From the NCBI GenBank assembly GCA_963848415.1, contig CAWKDN010000001.1:2666001-2730000 (forward strand): a stretch of DNA of 64,000 bases, read 5' to 3'. The DNA comes from CAVQBC01 sp963848415 (GTDB lineage Bacteria > Actinomycetota > Thermoleophilia > Solirubrobacterales > Solirubrobacteraceae). Shown here piece after piece: positions 48,683 to 57,489 of the stretch. The notes under the pieces were generated by a model. It did no database searches. It saw nothing but the letters and a program-made list of their open reading frames with translations, and had not been told where the DNA came from. Positions within the stretch are counted from its first letter, which is position 1, and each line of letters begins with the position of its first letter. The translations under genes were made by a program, and so were the position numbers.

Positions 48683-49663
48683 ATGCCGAGCTCGCCGCCC
48701 CGGTCTCGCGACGACGCCCTGCGCCGGCCGCGTCCCGCGCCATCCGCCGAGGACGGCGTGCGCCGCCGTCCGGTCGCCGTCTTCGACTCCGGCGTGGGCG
48801 GGCTCACCGTGCTGCACGAGCTGCTCGTCCAGCTGCCGCACGAGGACTTCCTCTACCTGGCCGACTCGGCTCGCTTCCCGTTCGGGGAGCGCAGCCAGGC
48901 GGAGCTGGAGACGTTCTCGCTGCAGATCGCCGAGGAGCTGCTCGCCCGCGGCGCCAAGCTGCTGGTCGTGGCCTGCAACTCCGCCACGGCCGCCGCCCTG
49001 CCCGTGCTGCGGGCGCGCATGATGGAGACCACCATCAACGTCGACGTGCTCGGCGTGGTCCAGCCCGGCGCCGTGCAGGCCGTGGCGGCGACGCACACCG
49101 GCCGGGTCGGGCTGCTCGCCACACCCGCGACGGTCGCCAGCGGCGCCTACGCCCGCGCGATCGCGGCAGCGGATCCGTTCGTCGAGCTGACGTCAGTGGC
49201 CTGCCCCGATCTCACCACGATCATCGAGGGTGGCTTCCCGTTCGACCAGCGTGTGGTCGACACCGTGCGCGACTACTGCGCGCCACTGCGCGAGGCGCGG
49301 GTCGACACGGTCATCCTCGGCTGCACCCACTACCCGCTCGTGCGCCCGATGCTCCAGCGGATGCTCGGGCGCGGGGTGGAGATCATCGCTTCGGGAGCGC
49401 CACTGGCCCGGCAGGTCGAGCACGTGCTCGGCTCGCGCGGGCTGGGGAACCCCGGCAGCGGCGAGGGCGACTACCGCTTCCTGTGCACGGGCGACGTGGC
49501 CGGCTTCCGCGCGCTCGGGACGCGCTTTCTCCAGCTTCCGCTCGGCGAGGTCAGCCACGTCGACCTCGCCGCCGCGCCGACGGGCCCTCGCTCGCACGAG
49601 CCGGCCGGCGCCGGACGTCCCCACGGAGCCGCGGCGGGCGCCCCGATCGGCGGGCGCCTGTGA
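48683..49663 (+). CDS. murI: Glutamate racemase
   Basis: 326 residues. The catalytic Cys residues are in VVACNSATAA and ILGCTHYPLV, the Asp in AVFDSGVGGLTVLHEL. A 30-residue basic N-terminal extension and a variable 40-residue C-terminal extension exceed the usual length (about 270). It makes D-glutamate for peptidoglycan. The GTG of rph overlaps its stop (GTGA), and rdgB follows: the usual actinobacterial murI-rph-rdgB unit. Confidence 0.95.
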   Translation: MPSSPPRSRDDALRRPRPAPSAEDGVRRRPVAVFDSGVGGLTVLHELLVQLPHEDFLYLADSARFPFGERSQAELETFSLQIAEELLARGAKLLVVACNSATAAALPVLRARMMETTINVDVLGVVQPGAVQAVAATHTGRVGLLATPATVASGAYARAIAAADPFVELTSVACPDLTTIIEGGFPFDQRVVDTVRDYCAPLREARVDTVILGCTHYPLVRPMLQRMLGRGVEIIASGAPLARQVEHVLGSRGLGNPGSGEGDYRFLCTGDVAGFRALGTRFLQLPLGEVSHVDLAAAPTGPRSHEPAGAGRPHGAAAGAPIGGRL

Positions 49664-50394
49664 GCGCCGAGGGCGTGCGCGCGCGCAGCGGCGGCCGCGG
49701 CCCGGGCGACCTGCGGCCGACCGTGATCGAGCCCGGATTCGTGCGTACCGCAACCGGCTCCGCGCTCATCTCCTGCGGCGAGACGCGCGTGATCTGCACG
49801 GCTTCGGTGCAGGAGTCGGTCCCGCGCTGGATGGCCGGCAAGGGCCGCGGCTGGCTGACCTCGGAGTACGGCATGCTCCCCGCCTCCACCGGCGACCGCA
49901 AGCAGCGCGACGTCACCAAGGGGCGCCCGGACGGCCGCACGGTCGAGATCCAGCGCCTGATCGGCCGCTCGCTGCGCGGCGTGGTCGACTTCGCCGCGCT
50001 CGGCGAGCGCACGGTGTACGTGGACTGCGACGTGCTGCAGGCCGACGGCGGCACCCGCTGCGCGTCGATCACCGGCGGCTTCGTCGCGCTCGAGCTCGCC
50101 TGCCGCGCGCTGGTCGCCGACGGCAAGCTGGCGGCGGTCCCGCTCACGGGGACGGTCGCCGCCGTCTCCTGCGGCGTCGTCGACGGCGCCGCCCTGCTGG
50201 ACCTCGACTACCCCGAGGACTCCTCGGCCGAGGTCGACGCCAACGTCGTGATGACCGGCGAGGGCGGGCTGGTCGAGGTCCAGGCCACCGCCGAGCGCAC
50301 CCCGCTCTCGCGCGCCCACCTCGACGAGCTCCTCGCCCTCGCCCAGAGCGGCATCGAGGCGCTGCGCGAGGTCCAGGCCGCGGCGGTCCGCTGA
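49660..50394 (+). CDS. rph: Ribonuclease PH
   Basis: 244 residues starting GTG inside murI's stop. RNase-PH fold motifs: RPTVIEPGFVRTATGSALI, GWLTSEYGMLPASTGDRKQR, GRSLRGVVDF, DCDVLQADGGTRCASITGGF and LDLDYPEDSSAEVDANVVMT. It trims the 3' ends of tRNA precursors using phosphate. Complete. Confidence 0.96.
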   Translation: MSAEGVRARSGGRGPGDLRPTVIEPGFVRTATGSALISCGETRVICTASVQESVPRWMAGKGRGWLTSEYGMLPASTGDRKQRDVTKGRPDGRTVEIQRLIGRSLRGVVDFAALGERTVYVDCDVLQADGGTRCASITGGFVALELACRALVADGKLAAVPLTGTVAAVSCGVVDGAALLDLDYPEDSSAEVDANVVMTGEGGLVEVQATAERTPLSRAHLDELLALAQSGIEALREVQAAAVR

Positions 50395-50403
50395 CGCGCG
50401 GCC

Positions 50404-50985
50404 GTGCGGCTCGTCCTCGCCACCACCAACCCCCACAAGCTGCGGGAGTTCTCGCGCCTGCTGGGCGGCGTCGCGCTCGAGGCGCTGCCGGAGGGATCGG
50501 CGCTGCCGCCTGAGGAGGGGGACACCTACGCTGACAACGCGCTGCTCAAGGCGCACGCCGCGGCCCGCATCCTCGTGCCGCTGGCCGCCGGGCCACCCGC
50601 GATCGCCGACGACTCGGGGATCGAGGCCGAGGCGCTCGGTGGGCGGCCGGGCGTGCGCACCGCGCGCTACGCCGGCCCGCAGGCCACCGACGAGGAGAAC
50701 CTCGCCCGCTTCGTGGCCGAGGTCCCGGCCGGCTCGCGGCTGCGCTACGTCTGCGTGATCGCCCACGTGTCCCCGACCGGCTCCGAGCAGCTCTTCGAGG
50801 GCACCTGCACGGGCAGCATGGCGCCGCATCCCCGTGGCGAGGGCGGCTTCGGCTATGACCCGATCTTCGTCCCGGACGACCTGCCGGGCACGCGCACGAT
50901 GGCCGAGCTCAGCGACGCCGAGAAGGACGCGATCTCCCACCGCGGCCGCGCCGCCCGCGCCCTGCTGGACTGGCTGCGCCGCTGA
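50404..50985 (+). CDS. rdgB: Non-canonical purine NTP pyrophosphatase (RdgB/HAM1)
   Basis: 193 residues, GTG start at 50404. Motifs: LVLATTNPHKLREFSRLL, IADDSGIEAEALGGRPGVRT (Asp pair), GFGYDPIFVPDD and the ending SHRGRAARALLDWL. It removes dITP and XTP. Its usual SGxRTARYAG motif appears as GVRTARYAGPQATDEENLAR. Nine bases after rph. Confidence 0.95.
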   Translation: MRLVLATTNPHKLREFSRLLGGVALEALPEGSALPPEEGDTYADNALLKAHAAARILVPLAAGPPAIADDSGIEAEALGGRPGVRTARYAGPQATDEENLARFVAEVPAGSRLRYVCVIAHVSPTGSEQLFEGTCTGSMAPHPRGEGGFGYDPIFVPDDLPGTRTMAELSDAEKDAISHRGRAARALLDWLRR

Positions 50986-51082
50986 GGTCCGGCCGCGGCT
51001 CCGTCGTCGGGCAGGCTCGCCGGCCGGCCGGGGTGCCCGGCGAGGCCGTGCGGAGCGCGCCCGTCACGGGCGCCGCGGCGCC

Positions 51083-51223
51083 TCAGCGCAGGTTGATCGC
51101 CGCCGCCAGCCCGACTGCGACGGCCACGCCCGCGTAGCCCTTGTAGCCGGAGAGCAGCAGCAGCAGCGCTGCCACGAGGCAGACGACGACGACGGTCGTC
51201 CAGGCGATCCGCTCGAGGCGCAC
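51083..51223 (-). CDS. Small membrane protein
   Basis: 46 residues from GTG 51223. Arg-containing start (LERIAWTTVVVVCLVAALLL), one or two hydrophobic segments (LLLSGYKGYAGVAVAVGLAA) and a short end. It is divergent from the roadblock-like gene. Too short for family assignment; the membrane character is clear. Confidence 0.5.
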   Translation of the reverse strand: MRLERIAWTTVVVVCLVAALLLLLSGYKGYAGVAVAVGLAAAINLR

Positions 51224-51247
51224 GGGTGGATATTCTCGCGGCCAGCC

Positions 51248-51574
51248 GTGACGCCTGCCTTGACGCCCGAGCTGGGGCTCGACTACCTGCGCGAGCTCTC
51301 GGCCGACGTCCGCACCGGCGTGGTGCTCGATTCCGCCGGCGTCCGGCTCGCCGGCCCGGCGGCGCTCGAGGCGCCGGCGCGGGCGCTGCTCGCGGCGGCG
51401 CCGGACGCCGAGGCGATCGAGGTCGCGGCCCCCGGCGGAACCGTGTTCGCCGCGCGCTCGGCGTCGCACGCGATCGCGCTCGTCTGCGGTCCGCAAGCGC
51501 TCGGAGCCCTCGCGCTCCACGATCTCGGGCTCGTCCTCGGCGACCTCGCCGGCGCCCGCTCCGGGCCGGCATGA
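51248..51574 (+). CDS. Roadblock/LC7-like or small regulatory domain protein
   Basis: 108 residues from GTG 51248. The pattern LDYLRELSADVRTGVVLDSAG, then VRLAGPAALEAPARALLAAA and GTVFAARSASHAIALVCGP is that of Roadblock/LC7 proteins, which regulate small GTPases such as MglA in bacteria. No GTPase gene is adjacent. A TATTCT box lies 11 bases before the start. Confidence 0.6.
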   Translation: MTPALTPELGLDYLRELSADVRTGVVLDSAGVRLAGPAALEAPARALLAAAPDAEAIEVAAPGGTVFAARSASHAIALVCGPQALGALALHDLGLVLGDLAGARSGPA

Positions 51575-51937
51575 ATGGCGGGAGGCGATCGCCGGCCGAG
51601 ACGCTCGGCCGCGCCCGCGCGCACCTGCGCCCGGACGCCGCCCGGCGCAGAGCCCGCCCGGCCCGCGTCGTGCTGGTGATCGCTGGACGCACGCGGCCCG
51701 TGGCGCCCGCGGAGACCGGCCACGCAGCGCTGATCTCGGCGACGGAGGCGCTGATTTCGGCGGCCCAGCGTGAATCCGGGGCCCGTTAGCGCCGCGTGAA
51801 ACCCCGCAATTTGCGTCTTTGCCCTGCCGCGGGCGCCGAGCGCGTCCGAGGCCGCTGTTAGCGTCGTCGCGCGAGTCAGATTCCCGCCGGGGGCGGGAGA
51901 CAACGACCCCGCGCAGTGGGGAACAAGGAGGAATCAG
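51575..51937. other. 363-base gap before hupB; promoter region
   Basis: An open frame starting at ATG 51571 (72 codons, ending 51789) is Arg/Ala-rich and has no recognisable feature; I do not accept it. TAGCGT (51859-51864) may be the -10 box of hupB, giving a leader of about 67 bases that contains AAGGAGG before the start. Confidence 0.4.
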
Positions 51938-52210
51938 ATGACCAAGGCCGAGTTCGTCGACAAGGTCGCCGATCAAGCCGGACTGAACAAGAAGCAGGCG
52001 GGCGACGCCGTCGACGCGGTGCTCGACTCGATCCAGTCGAGCCTCAAGTCCGGCGACGACGTGACGTTCACCGGCTTCGGCAAGTTCCACGTCGCCGAGC
52101 GCGGCGCCCGCGAGGGGCGCAACCCGCGCACGGGCGAGACGATGACCATCGCCGCCAGCAAGGTGCCGCGCTTCACCGCCGGGTCCGGCCTCAAGAAGGC
52201 CGTCAAGTAG
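51938..52210 (+). CDS. hupB: HU-type nucleoid DNA-binding protein
   Basis: 90 residues, the exact size of HU. KAEFVDKVADQAGLNKKQAG, then GDDVTFTGFGKFHVAERGAR and the DNA-arm motif GRNPRTGETMTIAASKVPRF are conserved. It lacks the Lys-rich C-terminal tail of mycobacterial HupB, so it is the short form. The strongest Shine-Dalgarno of this part of the window, AAGGAGG, precedes the ATG. A hairpin terminator follows 17 bases after the stop. Confidence 0.97.
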   Translation: MTKAEFVDKVADQAGLNKKQAGDAVDAVLDSIQSSLKSGDDVTFTGFGKFHVAERGAREGRNPRTGETMTIAASKVPRFTAGSGLKKAVK

Positions 52211-52226
52211 TCGCGGCCGCGGTACC

Positions 52227-52257
52227 GCCGGGCGCCGAGGATCTCCCGGCGCCCGGC
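52227..52257 (+). terminator. Hairpin terminator of hupB
   Basis: GCCGGGCGCCG (52227-52237) pairs perfectly with CGGCGCCCGGC (52247-52257); nine-base loop. No U-tract. Confidence 0.8.
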
Positions 52258-52349
52258 CGGCACGGCCGGCGACCCCGCGCCGCCCGCCCGCCGAGCCGAT
52301 TCCCGCGCGCCCGCCGTCCGCCGAGCCGAACGCTGCGCGCCGGCCGCCC

Positions 52350-53363
52350 GTGAGCGCGCCGGCGCCGCCGAGAACCTCGCCGCACCCCTTCGGCGACCGC
52401 CTCGCCGCCGCCGTCGCGTCGCGCGAGTCGCAGATCGTCCTCGGCATCGATCCCGATCCGGCGAGGCTCTGGCCGGCGCCGGTCGCTGCCGCCGAGCCTG
52501 ATCGCGAGCGGCTGGCGGCCGCGCTGACCGCCGTCGAGGAGCGTGCCGGCCTCAACGCACGACCGGCGGCGGGCGCGGCCCGCGCGCACGCCGCGGCGGC
52601 AGTGCTCGCCCACACGCGCGGGCTGATCGACGCCGCCGGCCCGGCGTGCGTGGCCGCCAAGCCCCAGACCGCCTGCTTCGAGCGGCTCGGCTTCGCCGGC
52701 TGGCTCGCGCTCGAGGCGACCTGCGCGCACGCCCGCGCCGCCGGGCTGCTCGTCCTCGCCGACGCCAAGCGCGGCGACGTCCCGGTCAGCGCCGCCGCCT
52801 ACGCGCAGGCGTTCATCGGCGAGACGCCCACGCCGTCCGGGCCGGTGGCGGGGCTGGCCGCCGACGCGCTGACGGCCAACCCGCTGCTCGGGCGCGACGC
52901 GCTCGCGCCGCTGATCGCCTCGGCGCGCGCGGCCGGCGCGGGCGTCTTCGCCCTGGTGCGCACGTCGAACCCCGGCGCGGCCGACGTCCTCGACCTGCGC
53001 CTCCACGACGGCGCGCCGCTGTGGGAGCGCCTGGCCGGCCTGGTCGCCGAGCTCGGCTCGGCGGGGCGCGGGCCCGCGTCGGGGCTCGACGACGTCGGCG
53101 CCGTCACGGGCGCCACCGCGCCGCAGCATCTCGCCCGCATGCGCGAGCTGATGCCGCGGACGCCGTTCCTGCTGCCGGGCATCGGCGCCCAGGGCGGCGA
53201 CGTCGACGCGCTCGCCGCGGCCTTCGCGCCGGGGCGGGCGGCCGGCCTCGTGACCGCGTCGCGCTCGATCGCCGGGGCGGCGGACACCCACGGCGGCGAC
53301 CCCGCGCGGGCCGCCCGCGCCGAGGCGGAGCGCCTGCGCGCGCGTGCATGGACGCTCTCTTAA
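52350..53363 (+). CDS. pyrF: Orotidine-5'-phosphate decarboxylase (type 2)
   Basis: 337 residues from GTG 52350. The signature ADAKRGDVPVS contains the catalytic Asp-Lys pair, and PFLLPGIGAQGGD and the substrate-binding LVTASRSIAGA near the C-terminus are typical. The type-2 enzyme is longer than type 1. It makes UMP. An insertion-like segment (VEERAGLNARPAAGAARAHA) is present. Ends 30 bases before the LysM gene. Confidence 0.92.
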   Translation: MSAPAPPRTSPHPFGDRLAAAVASRESQIVLGIDPDPARLWPAPVAAAEPDRERLAAALTAVEERAGLNARPAAGAARAHAAAAVLAHTRGLIDAAGPACVAAKPQTACFERLGFAGWLALEATCAHARAAGLLVLADAKRGDVPVSAAAYAQAFIGETPTPSGPVAGLAADALTANPLLGRDALAPLIASARAAGAGVFALVRTSNPGAADVLDLRLHDGAPLWERLAGLVAELGSAGRGPASGLDDVGAVTGATAPQHLARMRELMPRTPFLLPGIGAQGGDVDALAAAFAPGRAAGLVTASRSIAGAADTHGGDPARAARAEAERLRARAWTLS

Positions 53364-53393
53364 CCTCAGGAGCCGCCGCTATCATCGGCCGAA

Positions 53394-53720
53394 ATGGCCG
53401 GTCTGCGCTTCGCGCGCCTCATGGCCCCGCTCGCCCTGGTCGGCTGTGCCGTGGCGCTCTACGTGGTAATCGACCGCTCGCTGGGCCCGGACGCGGAGAG
53501 CTCGGCCACGCCGAACCGGGCCGGGCAGTCCACCGCCGCCGAGGGCAACGGGACGTCCCGCAAGGCCCGGCGCAGGAAGCGCTACACCGTGAGATCCGGA
53601 GACACCGCCTCGTCCATCGCCGAGAAGACCGGCGTCCCGCTGTCGCAGATCGAGGAGCTCAACCCGGAGATCGATCCGCGCACGCTCAGCCCGGGCACGA
53701 GGCTCAAGCTCCGGCCGTGA
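53394..53720 (+). CDS. Membrane-anchored LysM protein
   Basis: 108 residues. N-terminal anchor (LMAPLALVGCAVALYVVI), a short linker and a C-terminal LysM domain (YTVRSGDTASSIAEKTGV, IEELNPEIDPRTLSPGTRLK) that binds peptidoglycan. A TATCAT box at 53380-53385, eight bases before the ATG, indicates a leaderless transcript. The gene's stop overlaps the start of the carboxypeptidase gene (GTGA). Confidence 0.88.
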   Translation: MAGLRFARLMAPLALVGCAVALYVVIDRSLGPDAESSATPNRAGQSTAAEGNGTSRKARRRKRYTVRSGDTASSIAEKTGVPLSQIEELNPEIDPRTLSPGTRLKLRP

Positions 53721-55014
53721 GCGGACGCGCGAGTGGGGCGGCGGCGGCCGCCCGGGCGCAGCGTGCGCTCCTCGTGCTCCTGCTCGCCGCCGTCGCGGCG
53801 GCCGGCATCGTGGCCGCGCGGCGCGGCCGCGCCCGTCGCGTCGGCGGCCGAACCGCCGCCGGTCAGCGCGCCGAGCGCCATCGTCACCGACGCCGACACC
53901 GGGCGACATCCTGTGGTCGCGCGCCGCCCGCCGCAAGCGGTCGATCGCGTCGACCACGAAGCTGATGACGGCGCTGCTCACGCTCGAGCGCGAGAAGCTC
54001 GCAGACGTCGTGCCGGCCGCCGGCTACGACGCGCTGCCGGTCGAGTCGCAGATCGACCTTGCACCCGGCGAGCGCATGACGGTCGCCGACCTGCTGCGCG
54101 CGCTGCTGCTGGAGTCGGCCAACGACGCCGCCGTCACGCTCGCCGAGGCCGTGTCCGGCTCGCGGCCGGCCTTCGTGCGGGCGATGAACCGGCGCGCCCG
54201 GCAGCTGGGGCTCGAGGACACCCGCTACGCGAACCCGATCGGCCTCGACGACGCGGGCAACTACTCCTCCGCGCGCGACCTCGCGCGGCTCACGCTCGAG
54301 CTGCGCCGCAACGAGTTCTTCCGCTCGGACCGTCAACCGCGCCTCGGTGACGCCTGCGCTCCGGCGCGCGGCCGCGCACGATCGCCAACCGCAACGACCT
54401 CGTCGCGCGCGAGCCGTGGATCGACGGGGTCAAGACCGGACACACGCTGCAGGCCGGCTACGTGCTCGTCGGCGAGGGCCGCGGCGGGTCGGGCGCCAAG
54501 GTGATCTCGGTGGTGCTCGGCACGGACTCCGAGGCCGCCCGCGACTGCCGACTCGCTGGCGCTCCTGCGCTGGGGCCGGCGCCAGTTCAAGCGGGTGCGC
54601 GCGGTGACCCTCGGCGACGTGATGGAGAGCGTCCCGATCCGCTACCGGCGCGGCGCGGAGGTCGACCTCGTGGCCGGGCGGACGGTGCGGATGACGGTCC
54701 TGCGCCGCCAGCGCGTCAGCAGCCGGCTCGTCGGCGTGCCGCGCGAGGTCTCCGGCCCGCTGCGCCGCGGCCAGCGCGTCGCCGACATCGAGGTGCTCGT
54801 CGACGGCAAGCGGGCGCGGACGGTTCCGCTGGTGACCGCCGCCGCCGTCCCGGAGGCCGGCCTCACCCAGCAGACCAAGGACTGGTTCACGCGTCCGTGG
54901 CTGCTCGGGCTGGTCGTGGCGGCGCTCCTCGGTAGCGTGCTGCTGACCCGGCTGCGCCGGCGCCGGCCACGCTCTGGCCGCACGCCGCGGCGCGAGGCCG
55001 AGACGGCCCCATGA
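53717..55014 (+). pseudogene. D-alanyl-D-alanine carboxypeptidase (S11) with several frameshifts
   Basis: Start GTG at 53717 in the LysM gene's stop. All three active-site motifs are present but in different frames: SxxK in KRSIASTTKLMTALL (about 53945-53985), SxN in LLLESANDAAVTLAEA and KTG in GVKTGHTLQAGY. A signal anchor (LLVLLLAAVAAAGIVAA) and a C-terminal TM anchor (LLGLVVAALLGSVLL) bracket them. At least four one-base shifts lie near 53820, 53900, 54340-54380 and 54545. With every motif intact the simplest explanation is sequencing error. The enzyme trims the terminal D-Ala of the peptidoglycan stem peptide. Confidence 0.8.
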
Positions 55015-55985
55015 TCCTCACCGTCACGCTCAACACCGCGATCGACAAGACCCTGGCGGTCCCGAACTTCCGCCTCGGCCGCCGGCACCGCAGCGTCGAT
55101 CAGACCACCATGCCGGGCGGCAAGGGCGTCAACATCGCGCGCGTGCTCAAGTCGCTCGGCGCGCCGGTGATCGCCACCGGCATGGCGGGCGGCGCCACGG
55201 GCACACGGCTGGTCGAGCAGCTCACGCAGGTCGCCGTGCTCTCGGACTTCGTGCGCATCCGCGAGGAGTCGCGCACCAACACGGCCGTGATCGACCCGAC
55301 CACGGGCCAGCAGACCGAGATCAACGAGCGCGGCCCGTCGGTCACCGAGGAGGAGGTCGAGCGCTTCGTCGACAAGCTGCTCTACCTGGCCAAGGGAGCG
55401 TCGCTGTGCGTGTTCGCCGGCTCGCTGCCGCGCAGCGTCGACGCCGACGTCTACGCGCGGCTGATCCGCGAGCTGCGGCGGCTGGGGGTGCAGTCGATCG
55501 TCGACACCGACGGCGATCCGCTGCGCCGCGCCGTCCGCGCCGAGCCCGACGTGATCTCGCCCAACGTGCTCGAGGCCGAGGAGCTCGTCGGCCACGAGTT
55601 CAACGACGCCGAGGAGCACGCGATCGCCGTGCGCGAGATGGTCTCCCTGGGCGCGCGCGAGGCGATCATGACCGCCCCGGACGGCTGCTACGCGCTGATG
55701 GCGCCCACGGAGCCGAGCGAGACCGCCCGCCTGTACCGCGTGCGCATGGCCTCGGGGACGCTCGAGCCGCGCGCGACGGTCGGCTCCGGGGACGCGTTCC
55801 TGGCCGGCTTCGTCGCCGCCCGCTACAACGGCGCCGGCACGGAGGAGGCGCTGACGCGCGCGGTTGCCTGCGGCGCGGAGTCCACCCAGCACCTGGGCGC
55901 CGGGCTGATCGACGCGGGCCAGGTCGAGCGCCTGCTCGCCGACGTCGTGGTCGAGCGCCGCGAGCTGCCCGCCGAAGTCGCCTGA
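55011..55985 (+). CDS. PfkB-family sugar kinase (1-phosphofructokinase-like)
   Basis: 324 residues. N-terminal ILTVTLNTAIDKTL and GGKGVNIARVLKSLG, and the C-terminal active-site motif VGSGDAFLAGFVAAR with the catalytic Asp, are typical. Related to FruK/LacC, phosphorylating fructose-1-phosphate or tagatose-6-phosphate; no PTS genes are nearby. The start overlaps the carboxypeptidase stop (ATGA). Confidence 0.9.
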   Translation: MILTVTLNTAIDKTLAVPNFRLGRRHRSVDQTTMPGGKGVNIARVLKSLGAPVIATGMAGGATGTRLVEQLTQVAVLSDFVRIREESRTNTAVIDPTTGQQTEINERGPSVTEEEVERFVDKLLYLAKGASLCVFAGSLPRSVDADVYARLIRELRRLGVQSIVDTDGDPLRRAVRAEPDVISPNVLEAEELVGHEFNDAEEHAIAVREMVSLGAREAIMTAPDGCYALMAPTEPSETARLYRVRMASGTLEPRATVGSGDAFLAGFVAARYNGAGTEEALTRAVACGAESTQHLGAGLIDAGQVERLLADVVVERRELPAEVA

Positions 55986-56097
55986 AGCCGCTCTGAGCGG
56001 GGCTTTGCGCGGGCATCCGCACCGGGTGCCGCTGCTACCGTTGACCCTCCGCCGTGCGCGGGACCGCTCCGTCCGTCCCCAGCCCTAGGATCCCGTC

Positions 56098-57295
56098 ATG
56101 GAAGTAGAGATCGGCCGCGGAAAGAAGGCCCGCCGCGCCTACGGATTCGACGACGTCGCCATCGTCCCCTCGCGCCGCACGCGCGACCCAGACGACGTCG
56201 ACGTCTCCTGGACGCTCGGTCCCTACCGGTTCGAGCTGCCGCTGCTCGCGGCCGCGATGGACGGGGTGGTCTCGCCCGCGACGGCGGGCGCCGTCGGGCG
56301 CTTGGGCGGGCTGGCGGTCCTGAACCTCGAGGGCATCTGGACGCGCTACGAGGACGCCGACGCCGTGCTCGAGCGGATCGCCTCGCTCGACCGCGAGGAG
56401 GCCACCCGGGAGATGCAGGACATCTACCTGGAGCCGATCAAGCCGGAGCTGATGGCCCAGCGGATCGAGGAGATCAAGGCCCACGGCGTCGTCGCCGCCG
56501 CCTCGCTGACCCCGCAGCGGGTCGAGCGCTACCACGAGCTGGTGCTCGAGGCCGGGCTGGACATCCTGGTCATCCAGGGCACCGTGATCTCGGCCGAGCA
56601 CGTCTCGACCCAGGGGCACGTGCTCAACCTCAAGGAGTTCGTCTCAGAGCTCGGCGTGCCGGTCGTGCTCGGCGGCTGTGCCAGCTACCACACGGCCCTG
56701 CACCTCATGCGCACCGGCGCGGCCGCCGTGCTCGTGGGCGTGGGCCCCGGCGCGGCCTGCACCACCCGCGGGGTGCTCGGGGTCGGCGTGCCCGCAGGCG
56801 ACGGCGATCGCCGACGTGGCGGGCGCCCGCTCCCAGCACATGCTGGAGACCGGCGAGTACATCAAGGTCATCGCCGACGGCGGCATGCGCACCGGCGGCG
56901 ACATCGCCAAGGCGATCGCCTGCGGGGCCGACGCGGTGATGATCGGCTCCCCGCTCGCGCGCGCTTACGAGGCGCCCGGCCATGGCTACCACTGGGGCAT
57001 GGCCACCTTCCACTCCTCGCTGCCGCGCGGCGCCCGGGTGGCCACGACGCAGAACGGCACGCTCGAGGAGATCATCAACGGGCCCGCGCGCGAGAACGAC
57101 GGCACGTTCAACCTGATGGGCGCGCTGCGGACCTCGATGGCGACCTGCGGCTACCAGGACCTGGCGGAGTTCAACCGGGCCGAGCTGCTGGTGGCGCCCG
57201 CCCTGCAGACGGAGGGCAAGCAGCTCCAGCGCGACCAGTCGGTCGGCATGGGCGCGCGCAGCGGGCAATGGCTCTCCTCACCGAGTAAGAGATGA
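56098..57295 (+). pseudogene. guaB3: GuaB3-family IMP dehydrogenase-like protein, one frameshift
   Basis: MEVEIGRGKKARRAYGFDDV opening and SRRTRDPDDVDVSW, AAMDGVVSPATAGAVGRLGG, and the Cys-loop GVGPGAACTTRGVLGVGVP are diagnostic. An extra base near 56805 moves to the frame QATAIADVAGARSQHML to ADGGMRTGGDIAKAIACGAD and MIGSPLARAYEAPGHGYHWG. CBS domains are absent, as in GuaB3. Corrected length about 398 residues. A TAGGAT box (56086-56091) lies six bases before the ATG. The shift is in a core gene and may be an error. Confidence 0.88.
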
Positions 57296-57411
57296 GCGGT
57301 TCCACGACCCCACGACCGTCTGGCGGCGGTTCTGCCTCGCCTGCGGCTCGTCACCGGCTGCGCCTCGGGCGCTGGTCGGCACCCGCCGAAAGGGCCCGTG
57401 GCATTACCACT

Positions 57412-57429
57412 GTGCCCTCGGGCGGGCAC
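57412..57429 (+). terminator. Small hairpin between guaB3 and guaA
   Basis: GTGCCC (57412-57417) and GGGCAC (57424-57429) pair over a six-base loop. The remaining 57296-57489 contains no gene. Assignment as a terminator is weak. Confidence 0.35.
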
Positions 57430-57489
57430 CGTCCAGCTTCCACGGACCATCCACCAGCCGGCCGCGCGGCCGCGGAACCACACATCTAG

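Noticed and set aside
45378..48743. A 1121-codon minus frame spanning several genes
   Set aside because: Only its last 337 codons (from 46392) form a plausible protein; the rest is antisense or intergenic.
51571..51789. Small open frame after the roadblock-like gene
   Set aside because: Arg/Ala-rich with no conserved pattern and no Shine-Dalgarno; likely non-coding.
57296..57489. Possible purine riboswitch between guaB3 and guaA
   Set aside because: Only a six-pair hairpin is seen; no conserved purine-aptamer core.
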